Part shown: in pieces, positions 44,001-50,933 of the stretch | Numbering within the stretch: position 1 is the stretch's first letter | How the letters are laid out: the number at the start of each line of letters is the position of its first letter | Source: an uncultured Muribaculaceae bacterium | GTDB lineage: Bacteria > Bacteroidota > Bacteroidia > Bacteroidales > Muribaculaceae | DNA: 64,000 nucleotides | Assembly (NCBI GenBank): GCA_947632485.1 | Contig: CANRPJ010000012.1 | Location: forward strand, 1-64,000 | Direction: 5' to 3' | Translations under genes and position numbers: made by a program | Notes under the pieces: model-generated | The model's input: only the letters and a program-made list of their open reading frames with translations | Told to the model about the DNA's origin: nothing | Databases searched by the model: none

Positions 44001-44952
44001 CGCCGATCACCCAGCCCGAGCCTACGAAGAGCATGCCGGAGAGAGTGACCGACAGAAGCACGCTCACGCGGATCCAGAGCCCCGAGCGCTGACGGCGCAG
44101 CTCATAGAGAGTCCAGATGAACACACCCGCTGCCACCAGAGCATAGATGATGGCACCACTGTTGAAGCCAAGGCCGAAACCGTTGACGAACAGCAGCTCG
44201 CTCACCTGAGCCGCCTTGATGAAGCCCGGCACAAGGCCGAAGAGCACAAAGAAGATGATGGCAAACGAGATGAGAAGCGCCACGAGCGATTTCACCACGT
44301 CCATATCCTTATTCCGGCGGTAGGCATATACCAGCACAATGGCGGGGATACAGAGCAGATTGAGCAGATGGACCGCCACGCTTACGCCGATAATGTAGGC
44401 TATCAGGATCAGATAGCGGTCGCTATGAGGCTGGTCGGCCCGGTTCTCCCATTTCAGCGCCAGCCAGAACACGAGCGCCGTGCAGAAGGAGGAGAAGGCG
44501 TAGACCTCACCCTCCACCGCCGAAAACCAGAACGTATCGCTCCAGCAATAGGCCAGAGAGCCCACCAGGCCGCTGCCCATGATGGCGAGATACTGCTGCA
44601 GCGAGGGCTCCTTGCGCTGGGAGTCTTTCACCACGAGGCGGCGCACAAGATGCGTGATCGTCCAAAAAAGCAGCAGGATAGTGAGGGCGCTCAGCAGACC
44701 GCTCATCGCGTTGACCATCACCGATATCGAAGCGGCGTCGGAGGCAAAGTTGGCGAAGAAGCGCGCCGTGAGCATGAAGATCGGGTTGCCCGGCGGGTGC
44801 CCCACCTCCAGCTTGTCGGCCTGAATAATAAACTCTCCGCAATCCCAATAGCTTGCGGTAGGCTCGAGAGTGAGCCAGTAGGTGACCAGAGCGATGGCAA
44901 ACACGAGCCAGCCGCCCAGATCATTTATCAATCGGTAACGTTTCGTCAGCAT
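41008..44952 (-). CDS. DUF2723 GT-C-type glycosyltransferase with C-terminal repeats
   Basis: A very large (1314-residue) protein. The first 360 residues hold about ten transmembrane helices and the family motif PTASYWDCGEFIIQADKLEV followed by GHPPGNPIF. A second membrane part lies around residues 640-780, with NQPPNQPRERDYAFAGSFYAF. The remainder is soluble, with EVEGVRPDVRIVNLSYLNSDW and C-terminal TPR-like helices. DUF2723 includes the human protein O-mannosyltransferase TMEM260, so protein O-glycosylation is the likely role; this is family knowledge plus inference. It is the first gene of a six-gene leftward operon with its own promoter at 44993-45024. Confidence 0.85.
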   Translation of the reverse strand: MLTKRYRLINDLGGWLVFAIALVTYWLTLEPTASYWDCGEFIIQADKLEVGHPPGNPIFMLTARFFANFASDAASISVMVNAMSGLLSALTILLLFWTITHLVRRLVVKDSQRKEPSLQQYLAIMGSGLVGSLAYCWSDTFWFSAVEGEVYAFSSFCTALVFWLALKWENRADQPHSDRYLILIAYIIGVSVAVHLLNLLCIPAIVLVYAYRRNKDMDVVKSLVALLISFAIIFFVLFGLVPGFIKAAQVSELLFVNGFGLGFNSGAIIYALVAAGVFIWTLYELRRQRSGLWIRVSVLLSVTLSGMLFVGSGWVIGAVLTAGLIALLWLGWKRNLPVRGLTVAMWSIAVIFVGYSSYALILIRSTADTPMNQNSPDNVFALASYLNREQYGENPLLYGETLNSSPMKEQVGVRRDTVQYDEEGRPLVLVSPSYRSVVEPGKALYVKGVAGATPTSEYGFLSEGDIRRNQELAERGRDYYVKQDHKAEAKMNPELNMLFPRIYSKMHRDQYGVWVNLDTMPENTVEIQARDASTGDMVPEVDFNREPQYNPYSGTWNYPAKTAYKPSFAQNLAYFFNYQLNHMYLRYFMWNFAGRQNDINNQFGELDAGNWISGIPAIDNTRLGDQSLLPDDLGKGNKGHNVYYMLPLILGIVGLLWQAFAGKRGIEQFWVVFFLFFMTGIAIVIYLNQPPNQPRERDYAFAGSFYAFAIWIGMGVAGLWRLLLMLLAPKGSLNAAMKADEGDQAETVVEEPASWGKASRYSALIACLLGICVPAQMVSQTWDDHDRSHRFAARDFAVNYLESLEPNAIVFCNGDNDTFPLWYAQEVEGVRPDVRIVNLSYLNSDWYANQLLLPAYDSAPVKLTAEPKDYAYGRSDVVIIPPGARGSMNMLDAIKGVYAGKGRDLYGYPVIDAATVYVPVDKEAVVKAGLVSPRDTARLVDRIEIDLAGTQTYRRKGYVSLGELLMLDILATNAAEGWPRPIYWVTTVGHENHVGLTPYLRSTGMAHQIVPTMQEDMATRTDKAYDVVTKKYRWGGADLGADGNGPYYDETARRMLTTVRTSMTDLATELLYEGDDMRQGGRADAAQPEYRKALEVLDLMLSKLPEGQQPLSLSLGMTTAQLYCELGQSDRLNDKKLTEKGLKLYEGMMKRYLPYVTYHREMAATFGNPSFTLETQYVPYQWYQFARMYMDYGGSPKEVEKILAGSGVTLDELKQNWDRLNGRSDSQGSQALSVGDFLDEMEKYAQIVNKLAALSPEEYAKQSAEEREVDSMYYELVTYYLSQGGSQEELDKRAACKAVDMGRSKRLSDSYSGS

Positions 44953-44992
44953 AAGCGCTTAGGTTCTGAGCCATAATGGCTCTATCAAACCA

Positions 44993-45024
44993 CAAAGTTA
45001 GCAATTTCTGCAAAATCCGCGAAA
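44993..45024 (-). promoter_or_regulatory. Promoter of the glycosyltransferase operon
   Basis: On the leftward strand TTTC (45024-45021), 20 bases, TAACTTTG (45000-44993). One mismatch in the -33 element. Start of transcription is expected near 44986, giving a leader of about 35 bases. Confidence 0.6.
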
Positions 45025-45060
45025 CCCACCGTCCGCCCCGCCGGCGCGCCCCGTCAGCCG

Positions 45061-45153
45061 CTCCGTGCAGGCCCCTTGACAGCCTTGACATTGACAAGGG
45101 GTTATATCGCTATCCCTCAGCGATATAACCCCAAAACCGCGTCAAGGTGCCTG
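45061..45153. repeat. 90-bp hairpin repeat, copy 1
   Basis: The element starts CTCCGTGCAGGCCCCTTGAC, has three TTGAC/TGAC units, then a hairpin GGGGTTATATCGC (45098-45110) / GCGATATAACCCC (45120-45132) with loop TATCCCTCA, and ends GTCAAGGTGCCTG. The ends CAGGCCCCTTGAC and GTCAAGGTGCCTG form an outer inverted repeat. A second direct copy lies at 48221-48310. This one lies just after the stop of the barrel gene at 45170. Confidence 0.85.
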
Positions 45154-45169
45154 TAAATCCTCTTTCGGA

Positions 45170-47488
45170 TCAGTGGGTTGTGATAGTCTGTAGCTCATTG
45201 TCGCTGCTGTTGAACTGCTTCTTATTGCGCCGTTTGAAGTTCTTGGTCTTAAAGCTGTATTCCATGCCTATTAATAGCATAGGAGCTCTTGTTAATCGTA
45301 TTAGACTTGTATAAGAACTATAATTGTCAGTCTTATCCCAGGTTTTCTTTGGTTTCCTCGGACATAAAAAACTTTGCGCCTGAAAATACAATCCTATGGA
45401 ATTCGTAATACGCCATTCGAAATTGAAAGAAGAGGTATAGTCATCACCTTCCTTTGTGTATAAGTAATATCCAAACCCAGTATATTTGAGATCCGCGGAA
45501 AAAGAGACTCTTTTATAATTCAGAATAGCCCCTAAATCCGCTATGATTGCCGACCCTCTGAACGTCATTCCTTTCATGAAATTTTTCCCATATCGCACAC
45601 TGCCTTTCAAATTACCATAGAAATCATTTTTTCTCGGAATATTGTAATTAAAAAATACGCCTGCTGAAAGATTGCTCGAATGCCCGAAGTTTTGAAAAGT
45701 CTTTACTATTACATCTCCCTCCATGTATTGATAATCCCTTACTCTATCAGAGAAATATGAATAAGAAATATATGAGTTAAGCCAGATATTCCCGAAAGAA
45801 AGCGTATACCCCAACTGGGTCTGGTCTGCATGGCTCGGTTTCAGAAGCGGATTGCCTTTGTTCACAACCAGAATATCAGTTGATGTATTGCGCGGATTGA
45901 GGTTTCCAGCACTCGGCATCTGGCGGCTGCGGTAGTAGCCTATCGAAAGAGTTTGTTTATTAGTAACTTTGTAGGTCAGTGATACAGATGGCACAAAATC
46001 CACATAGCTATTTTTTACCCCGTCAGCATCGGAGAATACCATATCTACGCCTAAAGATACCATATAGTTAAATTTGCTGTTAGACCAGTTATTGTCGATT
46101 CCGGCAAAAATGTATTCCTTCGTTCTTCTATAGCGAAAATTTGGCCAACTATCGAGATCGTCATCGATATTGGTTACGGAATACTCAGTATTTGATCCCG
46201 CATCAAGATGCATCGTCTCAGTAAGCATATCTGAGTAGTTGATATCAAACTCACCCATATGGCGGCTATTATCAAGATCGACACTGCTTCTATATGGTTT
46301 ATATAAAGGCAATTCGCTTCTTTCCTCACGTTCCGTGAAATTACTATTCTGAGAGTAATAATAATCTCCGGTTAGCTCTAAAGCGCGATCATCTGTGAAT
46401 GAATGTTTGTAATAAATATTACCTGAGAGCTGCTTATCTTTTTTCCTGCTGCTAATCTCAGAAAAGATAGGTGAACTTTCCCCTGTAGCATTATCGCTTA
46501 TCACACCTACATAATCGGTATCATAGTTATAGGGGTGAGCGTTATATTTAAGATTGTAGGCAAAATAGTTATTCTTAGAAAATAATTTGTCACCACCGAA
46601 ATTTATGGTGAGATTTCTGCTGCCGTGCGACTTGCTTTCTCCGTTTAAAATTTTATGTATATTACCCTGATAATCTTCAGAATAATGCTTATTGCGATCC
46701 TTTCTGATACACCAAAAAATAGCATTTAGAAAAACTGATGAAGTGGCTGTTCCTGCCTCAAATACTCCAGTTGAATGTATAAAGTTAGCATTCGGCATCA
46801 TATATCCCGCAAAATCACCCCGTAGGTATGGTTTGATTCCTTTCTTTTTAACCTTGATATTAAGCACTGCGGCTACTTCCGAATCGCCCCGATAACGTGC
46901 CGACGGATTGTCGATAACCTCTACCGATTCTATTAATTCAGGATCAACAGCGTCCAGAGGTTTCTTTACACCATCAATGAGTACTATGGGAGAAGCACCG
47001 TTATTAAATGTTATGGAACGAGTTACCGCATCAATATTAAGTCTGGGAATTTCGCGCAAAGCTAGATATGCATTGGGTTCATTCTTTGCCTGTTCCGTCA
47101 GATAATAGATCGACATTCCCGCACGCTCCTTAGTCATCTTGCGGGCATCGCCGGTCACTGTAACTTCACTGAGTATTGTAGCATCCTCCTCAAGCTCGAA
47201 TTTGGGAACCCGCGTTTTCTCAGCAAGGCTAAACTTCTTCGAGGCCGTCTTATATCCGAGCATCGAAACCTGACACTCGTAATCGCCTTTCGGAAGACCC
47301 TTCAGCTCGAAGCGGCCTTTGCTGTCAGTCACCGTTCCGCCCGCTACCGTATCCGCCTGCACGAACAGCACAGTACTGCCCGCAAGCGCCTCGCCCACCT
47401 TGTTAGCAACACTGCCGCTAACCGTCGTCTGCGCAAAAGCCGAGGTAATTCCGAGCAGCAAAGATAGAATCGATATAAGGATTTTCAT
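45170..47488 (-). CDS. TonB-dependent-like outer-membrane beta-barrel protein (OMP_b-brl_3 type), no SusD partner
   Basis: The 772-residue protein starts at 47488 with signal peptide MKILISILSLLLGITSAFAQ. The 66 codons further upstream in the same frame are translated from a palindromic repeat and are not real. An N-terminal carboxypeptidase-regulatory-like domain (about 22-100) is followed by a plug (LSEVTVTGDARKM, PIVLIDGVKKPLDAVDPELI, ESVEVIDNPSARYRGDSEVA) and a long barrel ending in an Asn/Lys-rich tail. It probably imports a ligand using TonB, or has a signalling or assembly role; the ligand is unknown. The gene is more AT-rich than the backbone. It is flanked by the two 90-bp direct repeats. 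Confidence 0.85.
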   Translation of the reverse strand: MKILISILSLLLGITSAFAQTTVSGSVANKVGEALAGSTVLFVQADTVAGGTVTDSKGRFELKGLPKGDYECQVSMLGYKTASKKFSLAEKTRVPKFELEEDATILSEVTVTGDARKMTKERAGMSIYYLTEQAKNEPNAYLALREIPRLNIDAVTRSITFNNGASPIVLIDGVKKPLDAVDPELIESVEVIDNPSARYRGDSEVAAVLNIKVKKKGIKPYLRGDFAGYMMPNANFIHSTGVFEAGTATSSVFLNAIFWCIRKDRNKHYSEDYQGNIHKILNGESKSHGSRNLTINFGGDKLFSKNNYFAYNLKYNAHPYNYDTDYVGVISDNATGESSPIFSEISSRKKDKQLSGNIYYKHSFTDDRALELTGDYYYSQNSNFTEREERSELPLYKPYRSSVDLDNSRHMGEFDINYSDMLTETMHLDAGSNTEYSVTNIDDDLDSWPNFRYRRTKEYIFAGIDNNWSNSKFNYMVSLGVDMVFSDADGVKNSYVDFVPSVSLTYKVTNKQTLSIGYYRSRQMPSAGNLNPRNTSTDILVVNKGNPLLKPSHADQTQLGYTLSFGNIWLNSYISYSYFSDRVRDYQYMEGDVIVKTFQNFGHSSNLSAGVFFNYNIPRKNDFYGNLKGSVRYGKNFMKGMTFRGSAIIADLGAILNYKRVSFSADLKYTGFGYYLYTKEGDDYTSSFNFEWRITNSIGLYFQAQSFLCPRKPKKTWDKTDNYSSYTSLIRLTRAPMLLIGMEYSFKTKNFKRRNKKQFNSSDNELQTITTH

Positions 47489-47533
47489 GGTTCTAAGTTT
47501 AGTTTTGTTTATAGTCTTTATAATATATGCTGT

Positions 47534-47555
47534 GAAAAATGCCCGATTTGTGACA
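47534..47555 (-). promoter_or_regulatory. Shared 22-bp TGTCACA promoter block, copy 2
   Basis: On the leftward strand TGTCACA, 9 bases, TTTTTC, the same geometry as at 26537 and 56062. The CGTC/CGTT that follows in the other two is ACAG here, so this copy may be weaker. It ends 46 bases before the ATG at 47488. Confidence 0.6.
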
Positions 47556-47579
47556 CTCCCACCCCACTTTTTCAGAAAA

Positions 47580-47668
47580 GCCCATGGCATGGGCTTCTGA
47601 AGGTAACCGCGGGTGCAAACCCGCGGCATCGCGTCTCCCATCACAATAAACCCACAGCGTGGGTGCCT
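47580..47668 (+). repeat. Three-hairpin palindromic repeat, copy 2 (REP-like)
   Basis: GCCCATGGCATGGGC, the ACCGCGGGTGCAAACCCGCGGC palindrome and ACCCACAGCGTGGGT, with the same 89-base length and orientation as copy 1 at 6041. It lies directly upstream of the barrel gene promoter and accounts for the false N-terminal extension of that frame. Confidence 0.8.
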
Positions 47669-47755
47669 CTTTCGCAACCCCTTCATTAGCAGTCATCTCC
47701 CTAAGGCACGAGGTAGAGGGTAGATACCGATGCCGAAGGCTGCGTTTGTGGTAAG

Positions 47756-47920
47756 CCTCACGCTCGCGGCTTCGCCGCAGCGTGAGGTCATCGTGTAAAC
47801 GTGAAGTCCTCATATGAACTGACTTATGCATTAACTATTTGTAAATGACCTCTTTCGAGGTCACTATCATTTTTTTGACTCTCTTTCCCTCACGCTACAG
47901 CGTTGGCTGCGAGCGTGAGG
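47756..47920. repeat. Pair of CCTCACGCT...AGCGTGAGG hairpins
   Basis: The same 9-bp inverted repeat occurs twice with different loops, at 47756-47787 (GC-rich loop that also pairs) and 47888-47920. Between them TGACCTC/GAGGTCA (47846-47863) forms a hairpin followed by seven T, a terminator-like structure on the rightward strand. Nothing codes for protein here. Confidence 0.6.
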
Positions 47921-48220
47921 TTTACCATAAATGCCACCTACGGCAGCATATTTGCCACGTTTCCACCAACCACTGTCTGCCCGAAAGCAGATGATGCGGT
48001 CAGAATCTTCTTGGCTCTCTCTGCTCATACATAGGCTACTATAACATCGCAGCTCCGCAGCTCAGGTGTTTTGCGTTGGTCATTCCGTGGGCTCCGCTTT
48101 GCTCCACCCACGGTTTACCACAATCTCACCGCTTCGCGGCTCACTAAGCTACACCTACCCTCGACTTGCGCCCTGAAGGCGCTACATCGGGGGTTACTGG
48201 ATAGCATCGTCTCCTTCTTC
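47921..48220. other. Gene-free stretch with degenerate palindromes
   Basis: I find no credible gene. Several stem-loops are visible, for instance CCGTGGG/CCCACGG (about 48086-48115) and CGCTTCGCGG nearby. The look is of decayed intergenic repeats, like the REP-type copies on either side. Confidence 0.5.
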
Positions 48221-48313
48221 CTCCGTACAGGCCCCTTGACAGCCTTGACATTGACACGAGGTTATACTGCTGAGGGATAGCGATATAACCCCAAAATCGT
48301 GTCAAGGTGCTCA
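48221..48313. repeat. 90-bp hairpin repeat, copy 2, with inverted loop
   Basis: Direct copy of 45061-45150. The start CTCCGTACAGGCCCCTTGAC and the segment CGATATAACCCCAAAA are the same. The hairpin loop TGAGGGATA (48271-48279) is the exact reverse complement of the loop TATCCCTCA in copy 1. Outer ends pair through TTGACACGA and TCGTGTCAA. Confidence 0.85.
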
Positions 48314-48407
48314 TGGTATGCAAACAGCGCCGAGAGGCGCGAATGCATCAGAAACCGGGCATGAGCTACCGCGAAGCGGAAGCGAGTGTCCGGACAGCGA
48401 CACACCT

Positions 48408-48470
48408 CCCATAAAGCGCCGGAGGTGCGTGGTTATGGTCCGCCTCGTACGACCGGAGGGAGGAGAGCAA
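48408..48470. repeat. Partial copy of the REP-like tail
   Basis: GCGCCGGAGGTGCGTGGTTA followed by CGTACGACCGGAGGGAG parallels GTGCCGGAGGCACGAGGTTG and GTACGACCACAGGGAG near 6150-6195. The three-hairpin core is missing here. Confidence 0.55.
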
Positions 48471-48508
48471 AATCTATAAATCATACTTGCAAAATTAGGA
48501 CTAACTGA

Positions 48509-48610
48509 CTTTGATATCCAAATCTAAACTTTGATATTTATATCTCCAACAGACTGAATATCAGCATTGATTAATTTTAATCTTTGACATCCCCCGAAAA
48601 ATCTTTGATT
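48509..48610. repeat. Four spaced CTTTGAYAT units
   Basis: CTTTGATAT at 48509 and 48529, CTTTGACAT at 48582, CTTTGATT at 48603. Spacings within the two pairs are 20 and 21 bases, about two helical turns. The last two are on either side of a CCCCGAA/TTCGGGG hairpin that follows the stop of the TPR gene. Confidence 0.45.
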
Positions 48611-48658
48611 CGGGGTTATCAAAAGGCTCTTTCGTGGCCTAAGCCTATAGGTGACCAA

Positions 48659-50248
48659 TCAGAAGTCTCCCGACTTCTCCATCATATCCTTAATAAGGGT
48701 GCGGAGCACCGGCCCGTATTTACCGTAGCCTAATTTCGCGCGAATCTGGCCGCTCAGCCGGTAATGGCTCGCTTTCTTCAGATACTCACCCACCTCTTTT
48801 CCGCTCATACCGATAGCGTAGAGACATGCATAGTCGAGCTCCTCGTCATCGAGTCCGCAGCTTTTAAGTTTAGTTACAAAGTTCGGGTGGGAGGCGGTGA
48901 GGGCGAGGCGGCTGTCGCGCATAAACTTAGCGCGCTTCTCAAGCAGCTTATCAAGCTCTTTTTTGGTGCATTTATTCTCTTTTTCGTCAGTTATTTGCTT
49001 CAAAAGCACCAATCGTCTGTAGATAGCATCGCGCAGTTCAGGCGATGAGATAATATCCAGGTGCTCCTTAAGCATATCTTGCTCCGAAAGCAGACTGGCA
49101 ATCCTCTCCTCCTGCTTCTTGCGATTCATTCTATATCGATAAATAAAGACCACAACCGCAATAACGAGCAGGCTGAAAGTTATTATACCGAAAAACAGGG
49201 CTTTTATCTCCGCTTTCTTATGCTTCTCCACAGCACTTCGCCACTGGAACCGCTCTTCGGCATACTGAGCGTCTCCCTCTATCGCGGCTGATTGCTCCTG
49301 GTCAAAAGTTTTAAGAACCTGCTCGCTGCTCTTCAGCGCCTCCTCGAAATTGCCTTTTGCTTTTTCAATGCGCATTTTCTTTAGCAGATAGGAAATCTGG
49401 GTATCTGTTCCTGGCTGGACGGACTGAAAAACATTTTCGGCCTCACTGATTCTCCCTAAATTCAGCAAAGTCTGCGTAAGAACAATCCGATCCATCTTTA
49501 ACCCCTCATACTCCCTTAATCGGGAATCAAGAGATGCAAGAGTGCCGAAATGCATCTCATATTGAAGGGCTTTGGAGCGGGCTAACACAGCATTAGGAGA
49601 TAAAGAATCGAGGGCAAGATGAGTTACCCTACTTATATTTTCTATAGCAAATTCTGAATTACGGTTGAGCGCGAGCTCGAATTGATATAGGAAAGCCTTA
49701 TCTGCAAAATCTTTTCGGCCAAGCGATCGATAAATCTCCTCTGCCTGACGATTATTATCTACAAACTTATCAAACTGGTAAAGCCTGAAATATTCGTTGC
49801 CTTGCGCCACAAGCAGATGACCAAGCACAAGCGAGTCAGTCTTCGGGCCGCGATACAGGAGTCCTTCAGCCCACACCTCCATCGCTTTCTCCATATGCCC
49901 TGCGTTCTCATAGATCCGACCGGCATAATAAAGGGTGCGGATCTTGTCGGCGTAGGTGCCGTGGGTGGGATAATAGTCGAGCGCCGGCTGCAGCACGGTC
50001 AAGCTGTCAATGTCGATATAGTTCTTATCGAGCGCCATTGAATAGAGCAGCGCGAAGCGGGCGCGCTGCGCCTCGGAGCGGATCTGCGCGCCGTCGTAGG
50101 GCTTTAGCAAGGCAAGCGCGGAGTCGGGGTGAGCTTCCATCAGCGCGTCGGCGCGGTCGAGAGAGACTTGCAGCGCGCGGTCACCCCCGCAGGCCCAGAA
50201 GAGGCCGGCGAGCAGCAGAAGCGGTATGTAGCGAAGCGGCGCGCGCAT
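48659..50248 (-). CDS. Membrane-anchored TPR signalling protein with C-terminal helical/HTH-like domain
   Basis: The 529-residue protein starts at 50248; the 45 codons before it lie upstream of a perfect promoter. An N-terminal signal segment (RYIPLLLLAGLFWACGG) is followed by about 330 residues of TPR-like helices (DSALALLKPYDGAQI, AGRIYENAGHMEKAMEVWAEG). A single transmembrane helix (ALFFGIITFSLLVIAVVVFI, about 350-375), a coiled coil, and a C-terminal DEELDYACLYAIGMSGKEV-type domain follow. This is a common Bacteroidales one-component design: TPRs outside, DNA- or protein-binding region inside. Its target is unknown. The barrel gene downstream is a candidate, but more than 1 kb of repeats lies between. 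Confidence 0.75.
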   Translation of the reverse strand: MRAPLRYIPLLLLAGLFWACGGDRALQVSLDRADALMEAHPDSALALLKPYDGAQIRSEAQRARFALLYSMALDKNYIDIDSLTVLQPALDYYPTHGTYADKIRTLYYAGRIYENAGHMEKAMEVWAEGLLYRGPKTDSLVLGHLLVAQGNEYFRLYQFDKFVDNNRQAEEIYRSLGRKDFADKAFLYQFELALNRNSEFAIENISRVTHLALDSLSPNAVLARSKALQYEMHFGTLASLDSRLREYEGLKMDRIVLTQTLLNLGRISEAENVFQSVQPGTDTQISYLLKKMRIEKAKGNFEEALKSSEQVLKTFDQEQSAAIEGDAQYAEERFQWRSAVEKHKKAEIKALFFGIITFSLLVIAVVVFIYRYRMNRKKQEERIASLLSEQDMLKEHLDIISSPELRDAIYRRLVLLKQITDEKENKCTKKELDKLLEKRAKFMRDSRLALTASHPNFVTKLKSCGLDDEELDYACLYAIGMSGKEVGEYLKKASHYRLSGQIRAKLGYGKYGPVLRTLIKDMMEKSGDF

Positions 50249-50266
50249 TTTCAAGCTATATATTTG

Positions 50267-50298
50267 CAAATGTAGCGCTTTGACTCCGGATTTCCAAA
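50267..50298 (-). promoter_or_regulatory. Consensus promoter of the TPR signalling gene
   Basis: TTTG (50298-50295), 20 bases, TACATTTG (50274-50267) on the leftward strand. Exact match to the Bacteroidota consensus. It ends 18 bases before the ATG at 50248, which settles the start codon. Confidence 0.8.
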
Positions 50299-50315
50299 CG
50301 GACGGAGCGGGTTTG

Positions 50316-50837
50316 TCAGAGCAATATGCGGTCGGTCTCTTCGAGGTGAAGAAGGGCTTCTTTGGCGGGGAGGCCGCCGGCATAGCCGGTAAGAGCGCCC
50401 CGGCAGCCTACCACGCGATGGCAGGGCACGATAATGGAGACCGGATTGGCGCCCACGGCTCCGGCCACAGCCCTGACGGCCTTGGGATTGCCCAAGCGAA
50501 GGGCGAGCTCACGGTAGGAGACCGTAGAGCCGTAAGGTATCTTCATGAGCTCTGCCCAGACGGCGCTCTGAAAACAGGTGCCTGAGAATATTACCGGGAT
50601 ATCAAACTCCCTGCGCTCTGAGGCGAAGTATTCCCCGAGCTCCTCTGCTGCCCGCAGCGCCAGCGCCGACTCCCCTTCGGCGCACTCGGCTCCCAACCTG
50701 GCGCAGAGGAGGCGCAGATTAGCGCCATGCCGACGGCTGGCGGTCCAGTCGCAGAGGCAAAGGGAGCCCCGGTAAGCACCCAGAATCAGTTCGCCCGCGG
50801 GCGAGGCGTAGCGCATAGTAAGGATTTTCTCGATCAT
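50316..50837 (-). CDS. ogt: Methylated-DNA-[protein]-cysteine S-methyltransferase
   Basis: About 173 residues from ATG 50837. The active-site motif IIVPCHRVVG, with the acceptor Cys, and the HTH-type segment KIPYGSTVSYRELALRLG are present, followed by GYAGGLPAKEALLHLE. It removes alkyl groups from O6-alkylguanine in DNA by irreversible self-alkylation. Length fits the single-domain Ogt type. A -7 element (TACCTTTG, 50849-50842) lies only 4 bases before the ATG, so the message may be leaderless, or translation may begin at the in-frame ATG at 50816. Confidence 0.93.
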   Translation of the reverse strand: MIEKILTMRYASPAGELILGAYRGSLCLCDWTASRRHGANLRLLCARLGAECAEGESALALRAAEELGEYFASERREFDIPVIFSGTCFQSAVWAELMKIPYGSTVSYRELALRLGNPKAVRAVAGAVGANPVSIIVPCHRVVGCRGALTGYAGGLPAKEALLHLEETDRILL

Positions 50838-50898
50838 AGCGCAAAGGTAGCAAATTTCCGGGCGGTAACTTTGCAACCGGGTTGCAGCGTGGGAGTTC

Positions 50899-50906
50899 TA
50901 CTTTTG
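50899..50906 (+). promoter_or_regulatory. -7 element for the cation exporter gene
   Basis: TACTTTTG lies 27 bases before the ATG at 50934. A TTTG at 50870-50873 is 25 bases upstream, longer than the usual spacer. Confidence 0.4.
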
Positions 50907-50933
50907 CAGTGCAGAAAAATAGACGCAATAATC

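Noticed and set aside
41476..44976. 1166-codon rightward frame opposite the DUF2723 gene
   Set aside because: Shadow of a GC-rich gene; no family motif, while the leftward frame has clear helices and the YWDCGEF motif.
47489..47686. 66-codon N-terminal extension of the barrel protein
   Set aside because: It translates the REP-like element and crosses the TGTCACA block; a clean signal peptide starts at 47488.
48071..48280. 69-codon rightward frame with TAEG end
   Set aside because: Runs through decayed palindromes and the 90-bp repeat; no start signal or family resemblance.
45061..48313. Idea that the 90-bp repeats are the ends of a transposon
   Set aside because: They are direct, carry no transposase between them, and show no target duplication; kept as repeats only.
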